Positions 42,773-53,681 of a DNA stretch of 64,000 nt are shown piece after piece. Origin of the DNA: Nicoliella lavandulae (GTDB taxonomy: Bacteria > Bacillota > Bacilli > Lactobacillales > Lactobacillaceae). The notes below the pieces were generated by a model. It ran no database searches and was not told the origin of the DNA. It saw only the letters and a list, made by a program, of their open reading frames with translations. The position numbers and the translations under genes are program-made. Location of the stretch: contig NZ_JAWMWH010000001.1 of the NCBI RefSeq assembly GCF_037546185.1, positions 806,001 through 870,000 on the forward strand, given 5' to 3'. Each line of letters begins with the position of its first letter. Position 1 is the stretch's first letter.

Positions 42773-45700
42773 TTGCGTTATTGTAAATTTAAGTTTAGAA
42801 GTGGGTCTTATCTAAAATCTAAAAGAAATTATTTTAGTTATAAGAAAAAATTAATGATGGTAACAATTACACTATTCGGGCTATTTATGTCTGAAAAAGC
42901 AATTAGTAATAATGTAAATGCTGATTCAGTTAGTAATAATATTGAAGTAAATAGTGTCGTTAGTCAAAGCGCTTCCAGTAGTGCTAATAGTTCAAGTGTT
43001 TCAAGCGCTTCAAGTATTTCAAGTGCTTCAAGTGCTTCTAGCAGTACAAGTAATTCGGCGTCTTCCGATAATAATACTGGTTCGAGTGCTTCTAGTAGTA
43101 CGACTAGTTCAGCGACTTCCAATAGTGATACTGCTTCGAGTACATCTAATAGCACCACCATCTCAGAGGCATCCAGTAGTACTGATAGTTCCAATGTTTC
43201 TAGTAGTTTTGCTACTCTAATGAATACTGATAGTTATACGATTGATGATCGAATCGGAAGCGATCAGAACAATACTAGTTTCCAAAAAATAGTATACTTA
43301 CGAAGCAGCAAAGTTGATGGAAATGGGAATCCAATTAAAAACCCGTATGTTGTTTCTGGTAACGATGGTGATATCATTTCGTTACCAAATGGTGAACAGG
43401 TTAAAATTAGTGGGAATCAATTAGTAGATCCTAATACAAATGAGTCATTTAATAATAACGATTACTTTGATAATGGAAATAACTTTGATCCAGTTAATAA
43501 AGACTATACAGTCAGTTTTAAGTTGAGATTTGAAGATTTATCAGGGAATCCGCAACCAAATAAATATAATAATAACAACCCTGATGGGGAGTTGACTATA
43601 ACCCAAAATGTATATGGTTATGATGGAGAACCATTTGACATTGATTACCGTAATTTTCTTGGGGACCCTAGTTTATATAAAGACTATGTAGCTCAAACCA
43701 TTAATAATCAAGTTAATAATCAACAACCTTATTTAGTAGCGATTTTAGGTCACGGGCTTATGAATGGAAACGATACGGTTATTTTAAAGCCGACAGTTAA
43801 CTATGCTAAAATTAATTACTATTACTATGACAACATGAGACAAAGACATGATATCCCATCTAATGAATTATATAAGGGGATTTATGCTGATTCAATTGAT
43901 ATTAATACGCCATTTAACAATCTTGAGGCTAGTAAATATTTTAGTGTAGTTCCAGGACAAAGTGAAAGCTATAATGATTATGAAGATCCTAATAACCCTC
44001 AAATAATAAATGTCCAAGTTACGCCGAAGCCAATTACCCAAAATTTAAGGGTTAAAATTATGAAAAAGGGCGATACTAATCCTAATGATGCAGTTTATGG
44101 AACGGTTACTTTTCAAGGGCTTTATGGAAATAAATCAACTGTTAATATTAATCCATCGAATATAACTGTCGATGGATCGGACAATCCCTTATCAAATCCA
44201 AATAATAACTTCTTAAGTAGTGGCACTAATTTGTCAGCAACATTAGGGGTAGACCCAAGTGGAAACCTGGGAGAAAATAACTTTACTTGGGATTCACAGG
44301 ATAATGTTTCATCACCACTGTTGACTTGGGATAATCCTGGTACTGACCAAGCTACACCAGTTGTTTATTATGTACCTTCTTCAAGTTCGAATACACCAGC
44401 TAGTGGGGAACAGTATGTAACGGTACCAAAGCTACTTTATACCTATCGGCTATGGGGTCCTTACGATCAGAGCTATAATCCTGATCCAGCAACTAATTTG
44501 GCACATGATCCATATACAATTAAAGACTATAACAAAGTAAGCGGTAAAAATAATGGCATTGGAGCGGTTAACTTCTCCACAGTATTTAATTCATCAATTA
44601 GCACTGCTGATAAGTTACCTAAGAATTCCATTATTCAATTAGTACCATGGACTCAATCTGGATATAGTGGCGATAATCGTTCTAATCCAGACGTACCAAT
44701 TGTGGTTCAAGTTGATAAGGATAATCATATTGTACGGCTAAAATGTAGTTGGTAATGATCCAACTCAATTACATGTTTTAACGAGTGATAGAAAAAACAT
44801 CCAGATTCAAACTACAGCTGCCAATATTCCAAAAGGAGTTCCTACTACAGAAAATGGAATTGCCGGTGTAAAATTACCCCGTTATATGTATAATTATAAT
44901 CCTAATTTAAATGCTGAATTAAGAAATGAGAAAGTATTTTATCCCAATGATGCTGTTGTGTTAAGTGATGATAATGGAGCAATTTTATCTTATCATGATG
45001 GTAATTATTATTTCCCGGATGATACTAATTATCAAAATCCAATTAGTTTTACAGCTAATGATAGTCAACCAATATTGGATAGCGAAAATAGTACAGGAGG
45101 CATAAATGCTTATCAATTAGGTGATATTAATAATTATGCTAAGCCATATACCATTAATTTAAAGTTCTTAGATTCAGATGACAAAACTAATTTGACAAAT
45201 GGGTTACCTAATCCTACTAATGCAATTATTTCTAAACAGGTCACTGCTTATACTGGTGATCGGATTTATTATGATTCTAATTCAGGAACAGTAATGCTTA
45301 CACGTTATGGAGTAAATGCAAATAATGTTCAGCCTAAATATGATACTGCTCCTCAATCATATACATTGATTGATTTTAATAAATCAAATGTTCAGTTTAG
45401 TACTGATTGGTCATATTCTGGTGACGTTCAAGCACAATATGCTACTTATAACTATAATACAGATTCGTCAACTAGTAATGGTTATCATATAGCTGATTGG
45501 ACGGTAGGTGATGATAAGGATAACACTCAAATGCATCCATATGGTCCAGATGGTTCCGATAATACTGCAGTTGTTTATATGCACTTTAATCAACCCTATG
45601 AACAAGTTAATATTCCATACATTGATGTTTCTACTGGTAAGCAGATCTACTTTACTAGTTCCAAAGTTCCAATTGGAACACCTAATAATGTTCTTGATCA

Positions 45701-46943
45701 ATATTTACCTACTAAAACTAAAACTTCTCAATATGGGACAACTGAGTTGATTGCTAATGATGGATATAACCTGGGTGAATACAGCAATTATAAATATATA
45801 CTGAATACTGGTATGAGTATTGCTTATTCTGGTGAAAATAAAATTGTTACTAATTATGTTTTTCTACTACCATTTGACCCTAATGATCCAGCTAATGTTG
45901 ATAAGTCATATCCACTTACCATTCACTATGTAGATCAGGATGGGAATCAAATTAATGGTTATAATGATATTAAATTAACTGGTTCAGAACCATCTACTAT
46001 TAAGAATGCAATGGATAAAGACGGCTTGTCATTTATTGATTATTCTAAAGATGGTTGGCAATTTAATGGGATTCGTTTTGATAGTCTTCAAAATGACTAT
46101 ACTACGCAAACTCAAGACCAAGTGTTTAATATTGATTCACGAAATAATGGTGAAATGATGTTTGGTAAGCACGTTAACATCTACATTGTGTTATCGAAAA
46201 CAACGTCATCAGGAACATCAAGTGCATCATCAAGCGCATCTTCCCAATCATCATCAACGTCGAGTGCATCATCAGCGTCATCAAGTGCTTCGTCGCAATC
46301 ATCATCAACATCGAGTGCGTCATCGACGACATCTAATACTTCGTCACAATCATCAACAACGTCGAGTGCGTCATCGACGACACCAAGTACTTCGTCACAA
46401 TCATCAACAACGCCGAGTGCATCATCAGCGTCATCTAATGCTTCGTCGCAATCATCAACAACGCCGAGCGCGTCATCGACGACATCCAGTGCTTCGTCGC
46501 AATCATCAACAACGCCGAGTGCATCATCGACGACATCCAGTGCTTCGTCACAATCATCAGCAACGCCGATTGCGTCATCAACGACATCTAGTGCCTCGTC
46601 GCAATCATCAGTAGCATCGAGTGAGTCGTCGGCACCATCAAGTGCTTCATCGCAATCATCTGTGGCATCGAGTGCATCCTCACAATCGTCATCTAATTCC
46701 AGTTCTACTGTTAATTCATCTTATGGTTCTTCCGCAAGTTCAAGTAGCTCTATTAATAGTTCAACTAGTTTTAGTACTAGTTCATCAAGTCATTCCAATA
46801 ATAGTGATAGAAAGTTAAATAAACTTCCTCAAACAAATGAAAGTCAATCCGTTAGTCGGATTGGTTTGTTAGGAATGTTGCTAGTGATTATTGCGAGTGT
46901 ATTATCATTACTGGGATTAAAGAAGCGTAATGATAAAAAGTAA
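42773..46943 (+). pseudogene. LPxTG adhesin C, split by a +1 frameshift at 44740-44743
   Basis: A large surface protein read in two frames: 42773-44755 (660 codons, with the basic N-terminal leader and Ser-rich stalk but no anchor) and 44742-46943 (carrying the Ser-rich repeats and LPQTNE sorting signal but no leader). The frames meet at AAAA (44740-44743); removing one A gives VRLNVVGNDPTQLHV and a single product of about 1389 residues. As written, the first part would be secreted without an anchor. The start is TTG at 42773 (or ATT three bases earlier) after AAGGGG. Middle domains resemble beta-rich adhesin repeats; ligand unknown. Phase variation, decay or sequencing error are all possible. 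Confidence 0.85.
46203..46800 (+). repeat. Serine-rich coding repeat of adhesin C
   Basis: Repeats of about 36 bases encoding SSASSQSSTTPSASSTT-like units, changing to more random Ser codons after 46690. Likely a glycosylated stalk and prone to length variation. Confidence 0.85.
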
Positions 46944-47290
46944 TTAATATTTAAATGAGTTACTCGGCTTAAATATAATTGAATAAGGCATCCATATACA
47001 TTAAGTACCCTATAGTTGTTAGATCAAATCTAATGATTATAGGGTGCTTTTTTGATTGAATGTGCTTTTGTAAGAAGTTGTACGTTCTTAAAAATACTTG
47101 AAATCTATTATTAAAAACGAGTCTTTAGGACTAATTCAATAGGTATTGTATTATTTTCAACTTTCATCATCTTTTGATTCTATTTACTGTATCTATAAAT
47201 AATTATTCATATTTTTATGCGTTAATTATACTTTTAGTTCTTATATGATATAATTAATAAATATACATTTAAGCTATAGGAGAGTTAAGA
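46944..47290. other. Intergenic AT-rich stretch
   Basis: 346 bases between adhesin C and the nuclease gene. It holds one strong terminator (47006-47055) and AT-rich promoter-like DNA (TATGATATAATTAAT near 47246). I see no gene or RNA. Confidence 0.7.
47006..47055 (+). terminator. Strong intrinsic terminator after adhesin C
   Basis: ACCCTATA and GTTAGAT pair with ATCTAAT and TATAGGGT, followed by T6. Confidence 0.88.
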
Positions 47291-48682
47291 ATGAATAAAG
47301 TGTTTAAATGGCTAAAAGATGCCATTAATGTTAACTATTTTAAAAAGAAAGTGACTGAATTGAACGACGAGGTTAGTTCACTTACTAAATTAAATGATGA
47401 CTTAAAAGATAAAATTAATCAAAAGCTATCATTAAAAGAAATGGAAGCATATGAATTAATTAATCTAGTTGGTGATAAAAAGAAAGAAATTGATGTATTA
47501 GATGTTGATATATCTAAACAAAAAGAAAAATTAAAATTGGTTATGGATAAAATAAAAGAAGAAAATGAAGTCATTGAAAATCTAAAAGCTAAAATTGGCG
47601 ATTTAGATTCTGATTCAGAAATAGCTGATTATGGGCTTTACAATCCTAACTATGAATTCCAATCTACTTGGCAGTATAAAAATGAATTGGATGATCTTCG
47701 CAAAAGCCAAAAAGAAATGATTAAAGACAAAACAGCAGTTAACTATAATTCAAATTGGACCGTTAATAATAGTAAGGCGCTTGGAAGAAAAATGGTTAAT
47801 AACGAGATAAAAGCCATTTTAAGAAGCTTCAATAATGAATGTGATGAGGCTATAAAGAAGGTAAGGCACGGTAATTATGAAAGAATTGAAAAAAGAATTA
47901 ATAAATCTTTTGAACAACATAATAAAATTTATGCTGTTACTGAGATTAGCTTAAGTCATAATTATTTAAAACTAAAATTAAGAGAGCTTAAGCTGGCATT
48001 TGAATATCAACAGAAGAAAGAAGAAGAAAAAGAAGAGCTTCGTGAACAAAGAAGAATTGAACGAGAAAATGCTGCTTTAAAGCGAGAGGCTGAAAAGCAA
48101 CAAAAGAAACTTCAAAAAGATGTTGACCATTATCAAAAAGCAATTAATGAGCTACAGGAGAGATCAAATCAAGAAAAAGAAAATCAAGGGCTAAAGGATG
48201 AAATTGAAAAACTAAAAAGACAAATTTCTGACAAAGAAAATGAATCTAATGATTTGGATAGTCGTATATATAATGCTAAAGCAGGGTATGTTTACATTAT
48301 CTCTAATATTGGAGCCTTTGGAAAAAACATATTTAAAATTGGTGTTACAAGACGTATGAAACCGGAAGAACGAGTTAATGAGTTAAGTAGTGCTTCAGTA
48401 CCATTTAAGTTTGATGTTCATGCCTTTGTATATAGTTCGGATGCCTTTGCATTGGAAAATAAACTTCACCAAAGATTTAATGATAATCGTGTGAACCTAG
48501 TTAATAACCGAAAGGAATTTTTCAGAATCGGTATTGATGAAATTAAAGATGAATTGAAAAAATATGATAATGTCACTGTAGACTTTAATGAGTTCCCAGA
48601 AGCAGATGAATATCGACAAACTAAAAAGATAGAATCGAACAACAAATCTAAAGATGAACTTGATGCTGTATTATCAAGTTAA
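47291..48682 (+). CDS. DUF4041 + T5orf172 (GIY-YIG superfamily) protein
   Basis: 463 residues. Coiled coil at 20-105, a DUF4041-like region at about 108-230 (YGLYNPNYEFQSTWQYKNEL, NNEIKAILRSFNNECDEAI), a long charged coiled coil at 235-325, and a T5orf172 domain at 332-415 with YVYIIS, FKIGVTRR, LHQRF and EFFRI, the GIY-YIG-like motifs. Such proteins are common in phages and mobile islands, and a nuclease role is inferred from the fold. ATG follows TAGGAGAG. First of three GIY-YIG proteins in a row; its own terminator separates it from the next gene. Defence or phage-related function is a hypothesis. Confidence 0.85.
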   Translation: MNKVFKWLKDAINVNYFKKKVTELNDEVSSLTKLNDDLKDKINQKLSLKEMEAYELINLVGDKKKEIDVLDVDISKQKEKLKLVMDKIKEENEVIENLKAKIGDLDSDSEIADYGLYNPNYEFQSTWQYKNELDDLRKSQKEMIKDKTAVNYNSNWTVNNSKALGRKMVNNEIKAILRSFNNECDEAIKKVRHGNYERIEKRINKSFEQHNKIYAVTEISLSHNYLKLKLRELKLAFEYQQKKEEEKEELREQRRIERENAALKREAEKQQKKLQKDVDHYQKAINELQERSNQEKENQGLKDEIEKLKRQISDKENESNDLDSRIYNAKAGYVYIISNIGAFGKNIFKIGVTRRMKPEERVNELSSASVPFKFDVHAFVYSSDAFALENKLHQRFNDNRVNLVNNRKEFFRIGIDEIKDELKKYDNVTVDFNEFPEADEYRQTKKIESNNKSKDELDAVLSS

Positions 48683-48689
48683 GTGTAAA

Positions 48690-48727
48690 AATAAGAAGTT
48701 AGCTTATAGCTTTCTTCTTATTTTTTA
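48690..48727 (+). terminator. Intrinsic terminator after the T5orf172 gene
   Basis: AATAAGAA and AGCT pair with AGCT and TTCTTATT, followed by T. Confidence 0.78.
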
Positions 48728-48819
48728 TTCACACGTGTACTTTGGGTTACAAATAATATAAAATATGCATTAAGATAACAATTACATATTGAGTTTAAAT
48801 CGATTAGGTGGTTATTTAT

Positions 48820-50562
48820 ATGGATAAGTATCCAATTATCAAAGAAGTTAAATATAAGAAGAACAGTCTAACTAAATTAAAGAATCAGTTGAAAAACAAT
48901 TTAGATGATCAACGAATTATTTTTAAATTCCCGACTGTCTATATTATTTTGGACAAAGTTGGCTCTGGATATCATGCATATGTTGGAGAGACTAATGACA
49001 TTGAACGCAGAACTAATCAGCATTTAGTTGAAAAACGTTCTGATTTTTTAAGTCTATCTAATGATAAAGCGAATATGTTAGTCATTGGTCATGATCATTT
49101 TAATAAGTCATTAACAATGGATATTGAAAACCGAATGATGATGTATTTATTGAGTTCAGATAAAATCAGTCGACTTAACAATCGACGTACCAATAATCAG
49201 GAGCAGTACTACACCTATGAAGAATTGAACCCCATTTTTTCAAAAATATGGCGTCAATTACATCATATAAACTCAGATGTTTTCCCAGCTGAAGAAGTAA
49301 TTAAGGTTTCATCATTATTTAAATCATCACCATTTCATAAGTTAACTCCAGAACAGTATCAAGCTGCTGAAAAAATCGAAATTCGAATTAATCAGTTATT
49401 AAATGAATATAAGGGCCAAGAAACGGGAACTCTGTTAATGGTCGAAGGTGCAGCTGGAACTGGCAAAACGGTTTTACTTAGTCAATTGTTTAATAGCCTA
49501 AATAAATCGCAAGTTGATAATAATGCACATCATCCCAAGTCATATATTTTAGTTAATCATGAGGAACAAGTTCATGTTTATCAAAGAATTGCTAGTAAGT
49601 TAGGACTTGATAAGTTAGATCCACTTATTGCTAATAAGCCATCTAACTTTTTAAATCAGCATCCGTTAAGTGAAGGAAAAGTAGATGTAGTATTAGTAGA
49701 CGAGGCACACCTACTTTGGACGCAAAGTATTCAAGCATATCAAGGTGGCAATCAGTTAACAGAATTACTGCAACACGCTAAAGTCGTTGTTGCTGTTTTT
49801 GATCCTAACCAAATTTTAACTACAACTGGATATATTACGCCAGATCACATTGAAAAAATGGAAGCGCAGGCGAGTTCGAAAAATAATTTGATTCATTTAA
49901 ATAATCAAATTCGAATTAAAGCATCTTTGGATACGTTGCGGTGGATTGATGATTTAATCTTCAATAGAAAAATTGATAAAATTCCTAATGATAGTCGTTA
50001 TGATTTAAAAATTGCCCGTAATGCGAAAGATATGTATGATTCTATTCGAAGTCATAATTCTAAGGAAGAAAATGATCGTAAAGGATTGTCTAGAATGATT
50101 GCGACGTATGATTGGGATTATAAGATTAAAAAACCGGAACAAGGTGGTAACTGGTTAGTTCGGGCTGGAAATTTAACATTGCCATGGAACACTCAACTAC
50201 CAAAAGTACGTGGCTTTGCAAAACTACCTTGGGTGGAACAACCACAAACAATTGATGAGATTGGATCTACATTTACGATTCAAGGGTTTGATCTAAACTA
50301 CGCAGGATTAATAATTGGTCCATCGGTAAAATATCGAAATGGAAAAATTATTTATGATGCTGCAGCTAGTAAAAATAAGAAGGCAACTAAGCGTAGGACT
50401 TTAGATAATGGTGAAAGGAAGGATGTATCTGAAGAACTACTGCAAAATGAATTAAATGTTTTGATGAAACGGGGAGTCAATGGTTTATATATCTATGCGG
50501 TGGATGATGAATTAAGAGCAGCTTTATTAAAAGCCAGTGATCGTAATCACATCTTAAAATAG
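48820..50562 (+). CDS. GIY-YIG nuclease - DUF2075 helicase-like fusion, copy 1
   Basis: 580 residues. GIY-YIG domain at about 38-118: VYIILDK and YVGETNDIERRTNQHL, with the putative metal-binding Glu in DIENRMMMYL. Then a DUF2075 P-loop ATPase related to Schlafen/UvrD-type helicases: Walker A GAAGTGKTV at 210-218, Walker B VLVDEAHLL at 291-299, FDPNQ at 327-331, the STFTIQGFDLNYAG motif near 480 and the closing LMKRGVNGLYIYAVDDEL. ATG at 48820 is chosen because AGGTGG is eight bases upstream. No frame break. Probably DNA- or RNA-cleaving with ATP-driven remodelling; anti-phage role is inferred from architecture only. Confidence 0.86.
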   Translation: MDKYPIIKEVKYKKNSLTKLKNQLKNNLDDQRIIFKFPTVYIILDKVGSGYHAYVGETNDIERRTNQHLVEKRSDFLSLSNDKANMLVIGHDHFNKSLTMDIENRMMMYLLSSDKISRLNNRRTNNQEQYYTYEELNPIFSKIWRQLHHINSDVFPAEEVIKVSSLFKSSPFHKLTPEQYQAAEKIEIRINQLLNEYKGQETGTLLMVEGAAGTGKTVLLSQLFNSLNKSQVDNNAHHPKSYILVNHEEQVHVYQRIASKLGLDKLDPLIANKPSNFLNQHPLSEGKVDVVLVDEAHLLWTQSIQAYQGGNQLTELLQHAKVVVAVFDPNQILTTTGYITPDHIEKMEAQASSKNNLIHLNNQIRIKASLDTLRWIDDLIFNRKIDKIPNDSRYDLKIARNAKDMYDSIRSHNSKEENDRKGLSRMIATYDWDYKIKKPEQGGNWLVRAGNLTLPWNTQLPKVRGFAKLPWVEQPQTIDEIGSTFTIQGFDLNYAGLIIGPSVKYRNGKIIYDAAASKNKKATKRRTLDNGERKDVSEELLQNELNVLMKRGVNGLYIYAVDDELRAALLKASDRNHILK

Positions 50563-50628
50563 TTAGTATTAAAAAATTTAACGTCAAATATTAATATACT
50601 AATATTGATGGGCAATGGAGCAATTTTA

Positions 50629-52331
50629 ATGGCGAATGGATTTATAACGAAAGAATTTAAAATTAAAAAGGGAAATGGTGAGTTGATCCCGTCCCATGAC
50701 AGAATAACCAGTCGGGATGAACTAAAATTAACTCGTGGTGATGTTATTTATGTTTATCATGGTGATAGAAACATTTATGTCGGGCAAACTAAGCACTTTA
50801 AAGATAGACATGCGGAACATCTAAAAGAACCTAATCGTAGATATCTTAATGGTAAATATTTAGAAGTAATGATTGATTTTGGAAAACTAATAAATCAACA
50901 GTCATTGGATGATATTGAAAAGCAGTTAATTACGTATATTACATCTGACTACGATGGTTCTAGAATGATGATTGATAATAACACGTCTGGGAATACATCA
51001 GAGTCTTATGATAATAAGGACAATGTCTTTTTCAATGTAATTAAACCGTTTTGGAGTATTTTATATAATCGAGGTTATGTGAAGCATGAATCGCTAACTG
51101 ATATTCAAAAGTCAATCCTATTTAAGTACTCCCCATTTAATGCATTGCCTAACGATAAGGTTCAAATTATTAATACAATTGCTAATCAACCTGGTAATTA
51201 CGTTATTAGTGGGTTAGCTGGGACTGGTAAGACTGTTATTTTGACTAATTTAGCAGCGTTAATTAATAAAAAGTTTCCTAACGCTAAAATTGGCATTGTG
51301 GTGAAAAGTAACTGGAAAAAGACCGGTGAAAAAATATTTAATGCCTATAATGTTGATAATATTGAAGTAACAAGTGCTTTGTCGTTGATTAGATCAAAAA
51401 AGAAGTATGATTTTATTATTGTTGATGAATCGCATCGACTTAGAAGATATTATTCTAAGGGGCAACATACGACGATGGATATTTTTAAGGATAAAAATGG
51501 CAATTATGATGAGAATGCAAACGAATTAAAAATGTTAGGTGCACTTACTGATAATTTAATATTGTTATATGATCCATCACAACAAATAAGGCCCAATGAT
51601 ATCCCTAGAAAAGACTATCAAAAGTATATTTATAATAATGGTTTTAAACGTTTTAAGCTAAAGTCCGAGTATCGAATTAACGTTAATGATGATTCAGAAA
51701 ATGAATATACTAGTGATGATTTTATTAATGGAATTCTTTCATTTCTCCAAATCGAATCACGACCCTTTAATAAGGCATTGTTTAGAGAGTACCTTAATTG
51801 TACTGAACCCAATTATGATGCTTACTTTGGAGTAGTGGATTCGATTACGGAATTATTTGATTATCTTACTTATAACGAAAACTATGACCCTGGATCCCAA
51901 AATCGGGTAATGGGCGGATACACTAGAAAATGGGTCAGCCGAAAAAACAAGGAAGCATATGACTGGATCGAATCGGATGATGCTAAGTGGCGTTGGAACT
52001 CTACTAATGAAGATTGGATTAATAAAAAGAATTCAAGAAATGAGATTGGCTCAATTCATGCTGTTCAAGGAATTGATTTAAATTATGCTGGAGTGATTAT
52101 CTCCAAAGATATTACCGTTACTGATGATGGTAAAATTATTGCTGTAAAGGATAATTATATGGATACTAACGGCAAATTTAAAAAAATGATTTTGATGACG
52201 AAGCTTTTACTGATTTTATTAAACATATTTACTACGTGCTTTTAACCCGTGGAATTAATGGTGTTCGAATCTATTTTGAAGATGATAAATTGAGAAACTA
52301 TTTTGAAAAATTTATGGAATTTGATCAATAA
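50629..52331 (+). pseudogene. GIY-YIG nuclease - DUF2075 helicase-like fusion, copy 2, frameshifted near the 3' end
   Basis: Diverged paralogue of the previous gene: GIY-YIG at about 38-110 (VIYVYHGDRNIYVGQTKHFKDRHAEHL, Glu in DDIEKQLITY), Walker A GLAGTGKTV at 195-203, Walker B FIIVDESHRL near 262-271 and the GSIHAVQGIDLNYAGVII motif. At A7 (52180-52186) the frame is lost and ends at 52245; shifting -1 restores NDFDDEAF...YVLLTRGINGVRIYFEDDKL and a stop at 52331, matching the end of copy 1. The last helicase motif is thus lost unless slippage or a base error explains it. ATG at 50629 has GGAG eight bases upstream. Confidence 0.84.
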
Positions 52332-52412
52332 CTACCCAAGCCACTTTCATTGAATCCATTCCCCCAATTCACTATACTTAAATCACAAATATATCCAAAG
52401 AGGAGCATAGCA

Positions 52413-53288
52413 ATGACAAAACACTTTCCGTTCTTAGACCATGTAGTATTTGATAATTACAATCTGAATGACCACTTTATCGATATCATTGGTAAACACA
52501 ATCGAGTGCAACTGGACAATGAATTTGAACAGTTCCAAGTATTACTGCTGGCTAAGTCCGGACAGGTGTACGCGCTCACTTGGGGCCGCCAACCATTAAA
52601 CCATGGTAAATCAGTTCAACGTGGCACCGATGGCTTTAAGATTTTTGCACAGCTCATCCATGAACTATCTGAGTATGTAGATGTGAGTGCTACTAAGTTT
52701 TCGTTTCGAAATGATAACTTCTTATATTGGCAAATTGAAGCGGCTAACCAATATGATGAACAACAGTTGGATGCGATGGATTTGGTTGGTAAAACTTCAT
52801 TGATTCGGGATGTTCGCATTCCTGGTAGCGTGATTAAAAATTATCAACTCCTTTATGATCAACAAGTGTTAATGATTGAATACAAGGGCTTTGAAGACTA
52901 TCCGGACTTAATTGAAGATGACTTCATCCAAGTAGAGTATTACGTTAATCGTATTTCTAACTACTTAACTGATGCTGATCGAGATATCGTGTTAGCTGGT
53001 TTCATTAGTGCATGGAATGAAGTGGTCGATCCGATTCAAGTGCTAAAATCTGGCTACCTATCCGTTGAAACAGAGGCTGAATATCGGGCACGGTTAGTTG
53101 AATTTGACACCAATGCCTTGGCAAATAAACGCCAAGCATCTTATGACGCCCATGCTAAGCTAGAGAAAGTAATTAATGAATCAGATTCAGAAATGCAATT
53201 TTGGAATGATAAATGGTATGTGGTATCCGGCATTAGCCGATTTCCGCTGCTACACGAAATTTGGTTGCAAGATAAAAACATTAACTAA
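52413..53288 (+). CDS. Conserved protein of unknown function, 291 residues
   Basis: A soluble acidic protein (MTKHFPFLDHVVFDNYNLND) without membrane helix or signal peptide. No motif is recognised. It starts at ATG after AGAGGAG; an in-frame upstream start has no Shine-Dalgarno site. It lies downstream of the nuclease-helicase pair but has its own ribosome site and promoter-like DNA (52332-52412) and ends in a strong terminator shared with the convergent gene. Whether it belongs to that system is unclear; codon use looks like the housekeeping regions. Confidence 0.7.
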   Translation: MTKHFPFLDHVVFDNYNLNDHFIDIIGKHNRVQLDNEFEQFQVLLLAKSGQVYALTWGRQPLNHGKSVQRGTDGFKIFAQLIHELSEYVDVSATKFSFRNDNFLYWQIEAANQYDEQQLDAMDLVGKTSLIRDVRIPGSVIKNYQLLYDQQVLMIEYKGFEDYPDLIEDDFIQVEYYVNRISNYLTDADRDIVLAGFISAWNEVVDPIQVLKSGYLSVETEAEYRARLVEFDTNALANKRQASYDAHAKLEKVINESDSEMQFWNDKWYVVSGISRFPLLHEIWLQDKNIN

Positions 53289-53335
53289 AAAAGGATTCAG
53301 GTAACGATGCTACGTTATCTGAGTCCTTTAGTTTT
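53285..53335. terminator. Bidirectional terminator
   Basis: AACTAAA and AGGTAACG pair with CGTTATCT and TTTAGTT in a long stem with small bulges. Confidence 0.8.
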
Positions 53336-53681
53336 AAATGGCATCATTAATGGCGTCAACTAAATGTTCAGGATTATCAACACCTAGGACTAACCGTTGA
53401 TAATGCTCATTTTTTAGTTGGATTACTAGTGGTTTATTACCACGCTTGATATTGAAGAATGTTTTTTCGCCATCTTTAACAAAGCTACCAGCCCAATAAT
53501 TTGGCAGGGCCGTGCCTAGATTTTTAAAACCCTTACTTTCGTTTAAAATTCCGGTATCAATGGATGCACCGGCAACGTTTCTTAATGGAATTACAATTTT
53601 GCTTTTTAGCGCCGCAAGCTTGTTCACTCCTTGCGGTAATATGATCAATTGGTCATTAGTTAATTCAACTTTGTTTTCCAT
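53334..53681 (-). CDS. Small protein coupled to the TetR gene, possibly PH-like
   Basis: 115 residues (MENKVELTNDQLIILPQG), mainly beta with a C-terminal helix (NPEHLVDAINDAI); the strand-rich order with a VIPLRNVAGASI segment resembles bacterial PH-like domains, but this is uncertain. Three ATG codons are available; 53681 has GGAG nine bases upstream. It overlaps the last 17 bases of the tetR gene, so the two are translationally coupled and the protein may be the regulator's target or a partner. Confidence 0.65.
   Translation of the reverse strand: MENKVELTNDQLIILPQGVNKLAALKSKIVIPLRNVAGASIDTGILNESKGFKNLGTALPNYWAGSFVKDGEKTFFNIKRGNKPLVIQLKNEHYQRLVLGVDNPEHLVDAINDAI

Noticed and set aside
46203..46700. 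CRISPR-like repeated array
   Set aside because: The repeats have no unique spacers, keep the reading frame in multiples of three and encode Ser/Thr units of the adhesin stalk.
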